Source: Myxococcales bacterium (GTDB lineage: Bacteria; Myxococcota_A; UBA9160; UBA4427). From it: DNA of 46,804 nt. Each line of letters begins with the position of its first letter. The first letter of the stretch is position 1. The stretch lies in contig JADFNE010000034.1 of NCBI GenBank assembly GCA_022563535.1, positions 1 to 46,804 on the forward strand, in the 5' to 3' direction. Shown here piece by piece: positions 32,416 to 41,753 of the stretch. The notes below the pieces were generated by a model. It worked only from the letters and a program-made list of their open reading frames with translations. It searched no databases and was not told the DNA's origin. Position numbers and translations under genes: made by a program.

Positions 32416-34100
32416 ACAGCCATGTTCTTGAAAGCGGCCCTCTCGGGTGTGAATAGATAGAAGTGCCTCGTCCTTCGCACTGACTCATCCCGCGACTCGG
32501 ACAAGTCCACTCCATCGCCTTCCGAATAAGGCAAATCAATGGCAGACAGCACTGTCGGATAGATATCTGCAAGTTGGGAATCGAACGCGGAATACCGCAG
32601 GGGTCCCTTCGCGCCGGGGAGCTTGACCATCAACAAAGCGCGAGCACGCGAAATCACCTGCTCCTTGTCCCAGTTCCGGAATGGAGGGGCTTGCACATTC
32701 GTCCCTTCCGGATACTCAAATCCCCCATCCTCAGTGATCATGCCCGCCCAACCAGCCCCGTGATCCCCATGAAAAACGATGACTGATTTGTCGTAGCGAT
32801 CCAGGCGCTTGAGAAGAGCGATGAGCTCTCGCAACAAGTTTCCCGTACAGATTGTTTGTTCGTAGTAGGCCCACTTGGCATTTTCATGCTTACCGCGAAG
32901 CTCGCACCCCGCGCCGATGACATACGGAGCATGAGGAATTAACACCTGCGCGAGCACGTATTCGCCATGGCTTGCACGTTCACCTTCGTCGTCGATGAGT
33001 TTGCGCAGCATCAATACGCCGGAAAAAGGTTCGATCCCCGCGGAAATGGTCAGGGGCACGATCTCCTTTTTGCCTCCGTCATCATTGACGAATGCCTGCA
33101 CTGCCGTGCCGAACTCCATACCGAGAAGCAGTGCATTGTTGGTGACGAAATTCGGCGCCAGCCTTGCGCTCCACAACCTGACGAAATCGACGATTTGTGG
33201 GTGTCGTACTTTCGTTTTCTGTCTCACCAGATCATGGGCATCATCGACTTGATCGAAGCCCGAGGTATCGATCGTGCTTTTCTTTCCGTAGAAACTCAAA
33301 TAGTAGCCGTCGCCCCGCAACGCGGCGGGCAGCCCGTCGGCCGCCCGATCCAACCATTTGTCGTAGCGCCCGCGGCGATAAATTGTGCCGGTCAAGTAGC
33401 TCGCTACAGAGGCACCCGTGAAGGGATAATTGGAAATATTGTTTTCGTACAATACGAATCCGTCGAATTCTTTTTCCCTCGCATCGGCCTTCAGATAGCG
33501 CCGGAAGTAATCCGTCTGCATCGCGTCCAGGTGAATATGATAAACGTTGGGGCGCTCACTCTGTTCATCAAGCAGCCTATCCACCCGCCCGATCCCCTGC
33601 GTACTTTGAATCGACAGCAAGAACAAGAGCAGACCCGACAACAATCCGATGACCGAAAGCTGGTCGGGCCAATTCGCTTCACGGGCCAGTGCTCGAAGGA
33701 AGACCGCCGTAATGACGACTGCGATGACGATTTCAATCACGGTGTATAGGAGGGGCTCGTCACTGCGCAGGGCTTGACCATCCAATACACCCAGCTGTAC
33801 CGGGGCGAAGACATCGCTTGCAAGAATGATCAGGCCCACCAGGAACATGCAATTGGCGACCACTGGACCCTTGCTACCCAGAAACGGATAGAGCGCAGCC
33901 GCAATGGCGACGGTCAACAACCATGCACCGCCGGACAACATGAGGGGGAGCATGTCACCGCCCCACTCACCGCGGTTGAAGTAGTACAACATGCCCGGAA
34001 CGACGAGGAACACCGCCGTGGGCAGCATGGAAACTCGACTCAGGTAGCCGAACAGTGTCATCAATGGGCGCGACGAATCTCTCGTGATCGAATCCTTCAT
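32352..34100 (-). CDS. Membrane-anchored sulfatase/alkaline-phosphatase-fold protein
   Basis: The 582-residue protein has about five hydrophobic helices (18-170) and then an extracytoplasmic catalytic domain. NVYHIHLDAMQTDYF gives the first metal Asp (D192), NYPFTGASVASYLTG (224-238) holds the Thr/Ser expected to be the nucleophile, and VIVFHGDHG (440-448) gives the second metal D-H pair. The layout is that of LtaS/EptA-like transferases and membrane sulfatases, which move phospho-alcohol groups between lipids and glycans or hydrolyse esters. No C-x-P-x-R sulfatase maturation motif is visible, which favours a phosphotransferase. Its ATG directly follows the TAG of the cytochrome c-bearing dehydrogenase-like gene, so the two are coupled. 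Confidence 0.78.
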   Translation of the reverse strand: MKDSITRDSSRPLMTLFGYLSRVSMLPTAVFLVVPGMLYYFNRGEWGGDMLPLMLSGGAWLLTVAIAAALYPFLGSKGPVVANCMFLVGLIILASDVFAPVQLGVLDGQALRSDEPLLYTVIEIVIAVVITAVFLRALAREANWPDQLSVIGLLSGLLLFLLSIQSTQGIGRVDRLLDEQSERPNVYHIHLDAMQTDYFRRYLKADAREKEFDGFVLYENNISNYPFTGASVASYLTGTIYRRGRYDKWLDRAADGLPAALRGDGYYLSFYGKKSTIDTSGFDQVDDAHDLVRQKTKVRHPQIVDFVRLWSARLAPNFVTNNALLLGMEFGTAVQAFVNDDGGKKEIVPLTISAGIEPFSGVLMLRKLIDDEGERASHGEYVLAQVLIPHAPYVIGAGCELRGKHENAKWAYYEQTICTGNLLRELIALLKRLDRYDKSVIVFHGDHGAGWAGMITEDGGFEYPEGTNVQAPPFRNWDKEQVISRARALLMVKLPGAKGPLRYSAFDSQLADIYPTVLSAIDLPYSEGDGVDLSESRDESVRRTRHFYLFTPERAAFKNMAVYGATTLSGAIPLALRRVGNI

Positions 34101-35717
34101 CTATTCAGGCTCGACGATCGCAGAAGAGTGATAGGCCTCCAGGAGATAGGCGGCGAGCATTTCGGCCTCTCTGCGATTCACGCCCAGGGCCGGCATGGTC
34201 GCGTTCTTGGAGTCGAAGCGCGGCTCCATGACGTGCTCGGTGATCCAACGACGAATGCGCTCGTCGCCGTCCGCAGCCAGCACCGACTTGCGCGCGTCTC
34301 GAAATCCGTCGTCGTCGGGGCTCCAACTGGCGAGCTTCTGGGTGTACTCAGCGGTTCCGATCCTTGCGTGGAGCCGCGGGATCAGATCCTTCGGATCCAG
34401 GGCAGGCGCTCGCTTGCCGCCCCTGCCCCGGAAACTGTGGCAGCCGAGGCAGCGGCGTTGCTTGATGACAGCGAGGCCCGTGCGCGGAGCCCCCAAGATT
34501 TCCGGTGCCGGGTTCTTCGGGTCGTAGCGCATCCGATAGATCGACACCGGGCCGGGTTTGCCGTCGCTGAAGAGCGGCGCAAAGAAGATTTCATCTTTCC
34601 CGACTGCCAGCGCGTTGAGGCACTGTTGGTCGGTTCCGATGTACTCGACCACCGTTCGCTCGGGGGTCGTCACCCGGGTACGGTCGGGGTCGAATCCGAG
34701 CCAGGTAACAGCCGGGTACTCACCCTCAATCAGGATCTCGGGAGGCCCCGTGCGCGCGAGCAAGAAGCCCTCTCCGAGTCCCGCAGGCGCGAAGGAAGTA
34801 TTGCGCTCGAGGTAACCCATCTGTCCCATCCCGCGTGCGGGGGAGAGGACCGCGAGTGCGTTCAATCCGATCGATGCATCGGATCCGTCATAGAGGTAGT
34901 CCATCCCCTTGTGTGCTTCGACGATCCGGTCGACCCCTGGACCGTTGTCCCCCACGAAGATACGCCCGTCAATTTCGACCATCCCAAACGGGTTGCGGAG
35001 CCCGAGGGTGTGGATCAATGACGCAGCGCCCTTGTCGTCGTGAAATGGATTTTCCGGATGCGGCTTACCGTCGAGCGTCAGGCACAGCACTTTGCCGAAG
35101 AGCGAGCGTTTATTGCGGGAACGCCTGCTCATCTCACCGTCTCCGACGCCAACGTAGAGCTTGTCTCCATCTACGAGGCACGCTCCGATCTGATGCCCGT
35201 TCGGATTGCGGGTGAAATTCGATCTCCCGCTTCGCAGGGCGTCAGTGAACATCATGCTGCCCGTCGGCTTCAGCGAAAACGTATGGGGCTTGGTTTCGAA
35301 GCGAATGATGTTGTTGTATCGGCGCTTCGACTTTGCCTGGTAGGCGAAGGTCGCGAAGATATAGCCAGTTGCAGGGTCGAGGGTGATTCCTGTCAGTCCC
35401 ATGGCGCCTGCGGCTTTCGGAAGATCGACCGGCATCTCGAGTTCGAAGAAGTCCTTCGCGAAATCATGCACCGATCCGTCGTTGGTGACGACGCGAATGG
35501 TTCCTGCAAGTTCGGTCACGAAGAGGAAGGGGTCCTCCGGCTCTGGTCCCGGCTCGGGAACGATCGCGATCATGACGGGCAGGACGAAGTCGGTCGCAAA
35601 AACCTCGAGCGAAATACCTGGACGAACAGCCCACTCCGTGCGACTGTCCGCGAGGGCCATCGCCGAACTCAGTGCAAGCACGAAAGCTACGATCGCGGTC
35701 GCGAGACGACGCTTCAT
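34101..35717 (-). CDS. Sorbosone-dehydrogenase-like beta-propeller with C-terminal cytochrome c
   Basis: The 538-residue protein has a signal peptide (1-24), then a glucose/sorbosone dehydrogenase-like propeller. Landmarks are LEVFATDFVLPVMIAIVPEP, GLTGITLDPATGYIFATFAY, LFGKVLCLTLDGKPHPENPF and LGLRNPFGMVEIDGRIFVGDNGP. CLGCH (423-427) binds a heme c, with a Met in NATMPAL as likely sixth ligand. Such proteins oxidise sugars or alcohols in the periplasm with PQQ or similar and pass electrons to heme. ATG 35717 follows CAGGAG by eight bases. It lies 49 bases after the methyltransferase and directly before the sulfatase-fold gene, in a four-gene minus-strand unit with the GT2. Confidence 0.82.
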   Translation of the reverse strand: MKRRLATAIVAFVLALSSAMALADSRTEWAVRPGISLEVFATDFVLPVMIAIVPEPGPEPEDPFLFVTELAGTIRVVTNDGSVHDFAKDFFELEMPVDLPKAAGAMGLTGITLDPATGYIFATFAYQAKSKRRYNNIIRFETKPHTFSLKPTGSMMFTDALRSGRSNFTRNPNGHQIGACLVDGDKLYVGVGDGEMSRRSRNKRSLFGKVLCLTLDGKPHPENPFHDDKGAASLIHTLGLRNPFGMVEIDGRIFVGDNGPGVDRIVEAHKGMDYLYDGSDASIGLNALAVLSPARGMGQMGYLERNTSFAPAGLGEGFLLARTGPPEILIEGEYPAVTWLGFDPDRTRVTTPERTVVEYIGTDQQCLNALAVGKDEIFFAPLFSDGKPGPVSIYRMRYDPKNPAPEILGAPRTGLAVIKQRRCLGCHSFRGRGGKRAPALDPKDLIPRLHARIGTAEYTQKLASWSPDDDGFRDARKSVLAADGDERIRRWITEHVMEPRFDSKNATMPALGVNRREAEMLAAYLLEAYHSSAIVEPE

Positions 35718-35766
35718 GCGGGTATCTCCTGAGTTCGCAGGACTGTCTGAACGGATGACGCTCACT

Positions 35767-36675
35767 CTATAGAGCCAACTCGGCACGGTCAAGATCGAAC
35801 AGAGGGCCCGGCGAGGAGACTGGGCGTCTTGCGATCACACGAAGCGATCCGCTGGTTACGCGAACCATTCGGTTGCGGAGCAACGCGCTCGATTCGATTC
35901 GTGGGATCAACTTGCCGATTGGATGTATCAGTTCGCGGATGCGATGCATCAAGAACGGCAGCGCGTAATATTGGTACGCGGGCTCTACGCTGACAACCTC
36001 GAGGCCGGCAGTCTCGAGCAGGCGCCTGATGGTTGAAGGCGAGTAATAGGATACGTGCTCGGGCAGTTTGAATGAGACCCAGCGTCTACCCGAGATTCGT
36101 GCCAGCGCGCTCTCAATGTTCGGTGTAACGAGTGCAATCACTCCGCCCTCATTCAGGCGGTCGACAAGATCGGCCATGAAAACGTGCGGCTCGGGGATAT
36201 GTTCGATCACGTGGGATGAGAAGATGAGATCGAAGCGCCGGTCTCGCAGCTCGGCGACATCATTGATCGCGCCATGAAAGACGCGGCCTGGCAGGATCTG
36301 TGCGGCCCGCTCCACTGCCTCGCGTGAAAAGTCAATGCCGATCGCGTCGTAGCCCGCTGCCAAGGCTCCATCAACGAACCAACCAAAGCCACAGCCGACA
36401 TCGAGCGCCGAAGCCCCGGCCGCTAGATAAGGGGATAGTGAGCGGAGGTCCTCGGCGAAAGTGGCTCGGTACTCACGCTCCTGGTCAGCGTAATCCGAAT
36501 AGCCGATCGCGCCCGTTCCTGCGAAATAACCGTCAGCGTATAAGTTGATTGTCGTCTCGGTCGAAGGCAGGGGATCGAGCTGGCTCAGTCCGCAGGCCTG
36601 GCAAGTGCGGATCTCGTATTCACCGAACGAGTGGCGATGAGAAAGCACCTCCTCCCCGCACAACATGCAACTCAA
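35767..36675 (-). CDS. Zinc-ribbon SAM methyltransferase
   Basis: The 302-residue protein begins with C3-x-x-C6 and C25-x-x-C28 (SCMLCGE, RTCQACGL), a zinc ribbon common in sugar C-methyltransferase-like proteins. The SAM loop ALDVGCGFGWF (90-100), DAIGIDFSREAVE and FDLIFSSHVIEHIPEP follow, a Methyltransf_11/23 core. The TTG at 36675 is favoured over ATG 36666 because the later start would remove C3 and break the first C-x-x-C. The TTG overlaps the GT2 stop in TTGA, giving translational coupling. It probably methylates a sugar or lipid-linked intermediate made by this cluster. Confidence 0.82.
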   Translation of the reverse strand: MSCMLCGEEVLSHRHSFGEYEIRTCQACGLSQLDPLPSTETTINLYADGYFAGTGAIGYSDYADQEREYRATFAEDLRSLSPYLAAGASALDVGCGFGWFVDGALAAGYDAIGIDFSREAVERAAQILPGRVFHGAINDVAELRDRRFDLIFSSHVIEHIPEPHVFMADLVDRLNEGGVIALVTPNIESALARISGRRWVSFKLPEHVSYYSPSTIRRLLETAGLEVVSVEPAYQYYALPFLMHRIRELIHPIGKLIPRIESSALLRNRMVRVTSGSLRVIARRPVSSPGPLFDLDRAELAL

Positions 36676-37550
36676 GACTGGGAGCCCTCTTGTTTTTGTG
36701 AGTCCTGCATCTGGTAGTGCCCCAGATAGTAGTGGAATGGGAGGCGCAGAACGGAGAGCAGCATGAGTGGGGCATCCCGCATGAGCGATACGTTCGAATT
36801 TTCATCGCGCACGAGCTTCACGGGTACCTTTTTCATGTCGAAGTTGTTCTTGAAAGCGAGGTAGACGAGTTCGACGTCGAACGCAAAACCGTCGATACGG
36901 CTCTGTGAAAAAAGGTAGTGGGCCGCGTCCGCACGAAACCCCTTGAACCCACACTGCGTATCGCGTATTCCGGTGACGACGATCCGACTCACGAACTCGG
37001 AAAAAATTGCGCTGGCCACGCGCCGGATGAAGGAGGGCCGCAGGATACTCTGGGCCTCAGCAAGTGATCGCGTCCCCAGGCAGAGATCGAATTCTTTGCG
37101 ATCCAGCGCGTCGAGCATGATGGACATTGCCGAAAGCGCATAGGGGATGTCCGCATCGATGAAAAAAATGAATTCTCCCCGCGCAGCCTGAATTCCGGTT
37201 CTGACCGCCGCACCCTTTCCGCAATTTAGAGCGTGGGTGAGAACCTTTACACGGCCGTCGAAGCGAGCAGCAATCTCGGAGGTTCCGTCGTCGGATCCGT
37301 CGTCGACGAGGATGACCTCATACGGCGCAGCTTCGGGAATTTCCCGATCAAGGAAATCAAATAGCGTGCGCAGCGATGAATCCAGGTAGGCCGAACCGTT
37401 CAGACAGGGCAGGACGACTGTCGTTCGACAACCCGATTCAGGCTGGTGTGCGGTTGCGGCATTGGGAGCGCTGGAATCGACGGGCACCAACAAAGCCTGC
37501 GGGTCGCTATCCAGTTTGTCAAATTGCGAGGGGGTTGAAGAACCGACCAT
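36672..37550 (-). CDS. Family 2 glycosyltransferase, polyprenyl-phosphate sugar synthase-like
   Basis: The 292-residue protein has a GT-A fold: TVVLPCLNGSAYLDSSL opens the domain, ILVDDGSDDGT (80-90) binds the nucleotide, IDADIP (131-136) is the metal D-x-D site, and DTQCGFKGFRAD matches the conserved Q-C-G-F-K motif of dolichyl-phosphate glucosyltransferases. There is no clear membrane helix pair at the end. It probably makes a polyprenyl-phosphate monosaccharide in the cytoplasm, the donor type used by GT-C enzymes nearby. ATG 37550 has GGGAG six bases upstream. It leads the minus-strand unit and diverges from a GT-C gene across 60 bases. Confidence 0.87.
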   Translation of the reverse strand: MVGSSTPSQFDKLDSDPQALLVPVDSSAPNAATAHQPESGCRTTVVLPCLNGSAYLDSSLRTLFDFLDREIPEAAPYEVILVDDGSDDGTSEIAARFDGRVKVLTHALNCGKGAAVRTGIQAARGEFIFFIDADIPYALSAMSIMLDALDRKEFDLCLGTRSLAEAQSILRPSFIRRVASAIFSEFVSRIVVTGIRDTQCGFKGFRADAAHYLFSQSRIDGFAFDVELVYLAFKNNFDMKKVPVKLVRDENSNVSLMRDAPLMLLSVLRLPFHYYLGHYQMQDSQKQEGSQS

Positions 37551-37610
37551 TGGACTCCCGAAAGTTGCTAGCGGCCAGCAGCTCAATCGAGCGTGGGCTA
37601 GCCTAGCCCG

Positions 37611-39419
37611 ATGAGCGAACTGCTATTGGCCTGGCCGCGCTTGCCCGTCGGAATTGCGCTCGCCGTGGCTCTAGCCGCCGGTTTGATTGCTCGGTTCGCG
37701 GGTTCATCGCCTTCCCTGGCGAATGGACATGAAAAAATCAGCGCCGCCGCGACGGCAAAACCACCCTGGCCCGACATCGCGAGTCCTCATTGGCACTTCG
37801 CGACCGGCGCGCTGCTCGTCATCACGTGGCTGGTCGTAACCACCAGCTACGACGACTACGGCTACAACATCGACGAGATCTTTCAGGCTCCCTTGGGCGT
37901 GGAAATCGCCGATTGGTACTTACGCGGGCTCTCGCCGCAAGGGAGTTTCGACGAGTTCGTGCCCAGGGTAGATGCCATGGCCTACTACGGAGGCTTCTTC
38001 GAGTTGCCTGCGGAAATGGCGGCACGCGTTTCGCCACTCGATCGCACTTCAACCCGACATCTCGTCACCGCCTGGCTGGGTGTGGTGGGTCTTGGCGCCG
38101 TTGCCTGGCTCGGCTGTCTGCTGCACAGCCGAGCCGCCGGGTTCTTGAGCGCGTTGCTGCTGGCCCTGACGCCGCGTTTCTATGGCCATTTCTTTGCCAA
38201 CCCGAAGGACCTCCCGTTTGCAGTTTTCTCGACATTCATGTTGCTGGCCATTTGCGGCGCGCTGTCCTCGCTGCCGCGTCTATCCATGGGACGCATACTC
38301 GCATTGGGGGTCGCGATCGGTGCTTGTATGGGAATTCGCGTAGCCGGCGTCATCAACTTTGCCTTTCTCGGGCTCGGGATGACATGGTGGCTCGGCAAAG
38401 CCCTCGTGGATAAAGAGAGCGAGGCGACCTCGAATTTGAAGCGCGAACTGATGATCGTCATCGGCTGCGCGATCGCAGTGGCCGTGGTGGCATGGGGCGT
38501 GATGCTTGTCGGGTGGCCATGGGCACAGTTTTCTCCGCTGTTGCGGCCGCTTCAAGCACTCGGATTCTTTGGCGACATTGCGCAGGAACTCAATGTCGAC
38601 TTTTCGGTGTTGTTCGACGGCAGCACCCACCTGCTCAGCCGTGTGCCCGCCCGCTACAGCGTGCAGTGGTTGGCAATCAGCGCGCCGGAGTTCTGGTTGC
38701 TGGCGCCGGTGACGATCTGGGCACTGGTGCAATGGGCGCGCCGACGTTCACCGGGCTGGCCCAAGCCAAGGGAGATGGCATGGGTTGTGGTTGCCGTGTC
38801 GGTGGTCGCGCCACTGGCCGCAACGGTTCTATTGGGTGTGATTCAATTCGACGGGATCCGCCACTTCCTCTTTCTGTTGCCACCGCTGACCGTGATGCTC
38901 GCCGCTTCGTTGGTAGAGTTTCTCGCTGGGCGCCACGGGTTGAGCCTGCGTGTTGCGACGCTGGCCGCTTTGGTTGCGCTGGCGCTGCTCACGTTGCTCG
39001 ATATGCGCGCACTACACCCCTACCAGTATGTGTATTTCAACCGAAGCGTCGCGGGCGGGCTACCCGGCGCTGCCGAGCGCTACGAAACGGACTACCTGGG
39101 TTTGAGTTATCGCGAGGGCATGCGACAACTCTTTGCTCTTCGGGGCGGGGACGAAGGAGCGTCGTCCGGACAAAAAATTTCCGTATCCGCGTGCCAGGGG
39201 ATGCATGCCACGATGGTGGATGCTCTCGATCATATCCCAGGGAGCGAAGCTGACTTCGTGGCAAGTCGCCCAATCTGGCGTCCCGATATCGTGCTGGCAT
39301 TCACACGAACCAACTGTCATCGCCGTCATGCTGGGCGCGTACTCGGCACGGTCGAGCGAATGGGTGTCCCCCTGCTCTATTTGATGGAGCAGTCGAAGAC
39401 GCGCACACCCAGGCGCTGA
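37611..39419 (+). CDS. GT-C-like integral membrane glycosyltransferase
   Basis: The 602-residue protein has about eleven hydrophobic segments. The first periplasmic loop has TSYDDYGYNIDEIFQAP, with D88-E89 as the acidic pair GT-C enzymes use to bind lipid-phosphate sugars. A-L-T-P-R-F-Y-G-H-F-F-A-N-P-K-D-L-P is a conserved stretch of dolichyl-phosphate-mannose mannosyltransferase-like bacterial proteins. The hydrophilic C-terminal segment (about 490-602) is probably periplasmic. It would take a sugar from a lipid carrier, perhaps that made by the adjacent divergent GT2, and add it to an unknown envelope acceptor. Only eight bases separate its stop from that of the convergent TPR lipoprotein gene. 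Confidence 0.8.
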   Translation: MSELLLAWPRLPVGIALAVALAAGLIARFAGSSPSLANGHEKISAAATAKPPWPDIASPHWHFATGALLVITWLVVTTSYDDYGYNIDEIFQAPLGVEIADWYLRGLSPQGSFDEFVPRVDAMAYYGGFFELPAEMAARVSPLDRTSTRHLVTAWLGVVGLGAVAWLGCLLHSRAAGFLSALLLALTPRFYGHFFANPKDLPFAVFSTFMLLAICGALSSLPRLSMGRILALGVAIGACMGIRVAGVINFAFLGLGMTWWLGKALVDKESEATSNLKRELMIVIGCAIAVAVVAWGVMLVGWPWAQFSPLLRPLQALGFFGDIAQELNVDFSVLFDGSTHLLSRVPARYSVQWLAISAPEFWLLAPVTIWALVQWARRRSPGWPKPREMAWVVVAVSVVAPLAATVLLGVIQFDGIRHFLFLLPPLTVMLAASLVEFLAGRHGLSLRVATLAALVALALLTLLDMRALHPYQYVYFNRSVAGGLPGAAERYETDYLGLSYREGMRQLFALRGGDEGASSGQKISVSACQGMHATMVDALDHIPGSEADFVASRPIWRPDIVLAFTRTNCHRRHAGRVLGTVERMGVPLLYLMEQSKTRTPRR

Positions 39420-39427
39420 GCAATGCC

Positions 39428-41614
39428 CTACTGTGGTTCCATCGCTGTCGCGGCTCCGGCCCGAAGCTGCTCGATTCGCTCGAGGGTTTTCGCGGCTTCC
39501 GGTAAATGGAACCATGCTGCACGGGCGGCATAAATGCTGGCCCGCTCGAGTTCGCCTCGATCGGCGAGGATCCCCGCGAGATCGTTCGCCGCGGTAGCTG
39601 CGTGCGGGTGGGCGTCGAGCAAGCGCTCGAGACGCTGGGCGGCCTCGTCGGGGTCGGTCTCTCGCACGAGTGCGACCGCCGCGAATGCGGTTGTCGCATC
39701 CTCTGGGTCGGCGGCGAGGGCGCGGTCATAGAGGCTCAGTGCCCGGGGCGTATCCCCCGCCGCCGTGGCGAGGACGGCCAGACCCTCGAGGGCTCGCCAG
39801 TTCGCAGCGTCCAGTTCCAGCGCCCGCTCGTAGCTCGCGCGTGCCTGATCGGGCTGTGCCGCGGCGTAGAGCGCGCGGCCGTGTAGTTCGTGGAAGATCG
39901 AATCGTCGGGATAAGCGGCCAGCGCCACTTCGATTTGGCCCATGATCTTTTTGTGTTGGCCGAGCATCTCGAGTTGTTCGATGAGAACCCGGAACGCAAT
40001 CGAGTTTGCTGAATCTGTCAGATCGAGACCCGCCGCTTCGACAACCCCCACCGCTTGTTCGGTGGCGCCAGCTTCGGCCCAAATCGACGCCCGCTCGGCG
40101 ACGGCAACGGCGGCCTGACCGGGTATCTTGCTCAAACGCGCAAGCTTTTTATCGACGAGCTTGGATAGAGCAAGAGCGTGGGCGCTGCGGATGTTTACGA
40201 GCAATGCTTCAGGATCTTGATAATGCGCCGGAGTCTGCAGGTATTTGCCGGAGACCTGAAGGGCCCCCTTGAGACTACCTTGGGATGCGTAGAGCTTCGC
40301 CAGTGCGAGTCCGGCAGCGCTGCTGCCGGGAGAGGCTCGAAACGACTCGCGATAGTGGGAGATCGCTTGCTTGAACTCGCCGACGCCCTCGGCGGCCTGC
40401 CCGGCCAGGAATCGTCCAACTGCGTTCTCCGGCCACAATTCAATCCCGGTCTCGAAGGCCGCAAGCGCGTCCCGGGAGTTGCCCTCGGCGAGGAAGATGC
40501 GGCCAAGAATCAGGCTCTGAAACTTGGGCTGTTCCAGTTGGTTGGCAACTTCGCGAGCTTTCTCGAACTGCTCGGCCTGCACGAGGGTGTCGGCGTAGGC
40601 GAAACTGAGGCGCGGCGATCCCGGGCTGAGGGACAGCGCGTTTTCGAAAGCATCGATCGCCTTGTCAAAGCGTCCGCGCTGCACGTAGTCGTCAGCAACG
40701 GCGAACCAAGCCTCGGTCGAATGTTGCGTCTCGGCCTTTTCGAGCAGGAGTTGTTCCTTTGTCCCCAAAATACCGAGGGCGTCCATCCGCCGTGTAAGGG
40801 TTGTGCGGAAGGGGCCGGTGCTCAACTCGTTCGAGGCGCGCTCGAGGACCTCGGTGGCGCGCTCAGATTTTTGGATCCGATCGTAGAAGGCAACGATCTC
40901 CGTGACGGCGGCGGCCTCGGTGGGGAATTGTTTGGCGCAATCGGCGTAGTGCTTCTCGGCCTTTTCCATTTCGCCGCGCTCGGCCGTGAACGAGGCGCGG
41001 GCGACACAGAGTCTTGCGAGCATCCGGCTTGCGATGTCATTTTCGGAGGCGTCGAAGCTCGCTTGGGCGGCATCGAGGGATGCACCGGCCTCTTCAATTC
41101 GATGCAGCGCAATCAGCGCCGTCACTCGAGTTACGAGCACCGCGAGATTGGTAGGGTGCAGCTCGAGCACTCGCTCGATGTTCGCGAGCGATACCTCGAT
41201 TTCGCGTGTCGATCGGTGGGCATCCGCCAACAGTGCCGAGGCGTTCAGGTTGTTGGGCTCGATCTCCAGGACCTTTTCGATCTCCTCGACCGCATCGAGC
41301 GAGGTTCCACTCGCGAGGATTGCCCGGGTCATCAGCATGCCGGCCTCGACCGCGTAATCGGGAAACTCGGCGGCCTTGCGAAGCGGCCACACGGCGAGTC
41401 CGGCATTGCCCGTCCGCAGCAGCGCCTTGCCGAGCAGCAGACTTGCTTCGGTATGCGAAGGATCTTCGCGGACGATCTGCCGCAGCAAACCGATGGTCTG
41501 CTCGAAATGGCCAGCGTCCTGCAGTTTTCGAACTTCCGGCATGGGGTCGCTCGGACCGCACGCAAGCGCGAGCAGCAGCAGTAGTTGGAGGCTGGCGCGC
41601 ACCACTGGGGACAT
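39428..41614 (-). CDS. Large TPR-repeat lipoprotein
   Basis: The 728-residue protein has a lipoprotein signal: hydrophobic LQLLLLLALAC with the lipobox Cys at 19 and G-P after it. The remainder is almost wholly tetratricopeptide repeats of about 34 residues (for example TEASLLLGKALLRTGNAGLA and KAIDAFENALSLSPGSPRL), over 15 by eye. It would be anchored in the outer or inner membrane and act as a scaffold. Its size and make-up recall the PrsT lipoprotein of PEP-CTERM/exosortase systems, and a PEP-CTERM protein is 24 kb away, but that is only suggestive. It diverges from a GT-C gene across a 139-base spacer rich in ACA repeats. Confidence 0.83.
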   Translation of the reverse strand: MSPVVRASLQLLLLLALACGPSDPMPEVRKLQDAGHFEQTIGLLRQIVREDPSHTEASLLLGKALLRTGNAGLAVWPLRKAAEFPDYAVEAGMLMTRAILASGTSLDAVEEIEKVLEIEPNNLNASALLADAHRSTREIEVSLANIERVLELHPTNLAVLVTRVTALIALHRIEEAGASLDAAQASFDASENDIASRMLARLCVARASFTAERGEMEKAEKHYADCAKQFPTEAAAVTEIVAFYDRIQKSERATEVLERASNELSTGPFRTTLTRRMDALGILGTKEQLLLEKAETQHSTEAWFAVADDYVQRGRFDKAIDAFENALSLSPGSPRLSFAYADTLVQAEQFEKAREVANQLEQPKFQSLILGRIFLAEGNSRDALAAFETGIELWPENAVGRFLAGQAAEGVGEFKQAISHYRESFRASPGSSAAGLALAKLYASQGSLKGALQVSGKYLQTPAHYQDPEALLVNIRSAHALALSKLVDKKLARLSKIPGQAAVAVAERASIWAEAGATEQAVGVVEAAGLDLTDSANSIAFRVLIEQLEMLGQHKKIMGQIEVALAAYPDDSIFHELHGRALYAAAQPDQARASYERALELDAANWRALEGLAVLATAAGDTPRALSLYDRALAADPEDATTAFAAVALVRETDPDEAAQRLERLLDAHPHAATAANDLAGILADRGELERASIYAARAAWFHLPEAAKTLERIEQLRAGAATAMEPQ

Positions 41615-41656
41615 GTTGATTCGTTCTCCCTGCTTTCATGCTGCCACACCAACATC

Positions 41657-41732
41657 TACAACAACACCTATAACAAAACTTACAACAACACCATCAGCCT
41701 CTGGAACATTCGTGACCGGGTGATTCCGGTCA
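41657..41732. repeat. ACA-rich direct repeat and palindrome between divergent genes
   Basis: TACAACAACACC occurs at 41657-41668 and again at 41681-41692, 24 bases apart start to start, within a run poor in G. Just after it TGACCGG (41713-41719) and CCGGTCA (41726-41732) form a 7-base inverted repeat ending 21 bases before ATG 41754. The palindrome could be an operator; the repeat's role is unknown. Confidence 0.45.
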
Positions 41733-41753
41733 TGGGTCGGGTAGACTGAGTCG

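Noticed and set aside
41631-41646. Sigma54-like TGGCAGCATGAAAGCA upstream of the TPR lipoprotein gene.
   Set aside because: Spacing is right, but the predicted start point would leave only about six bases of leader and remove the ribosome site.
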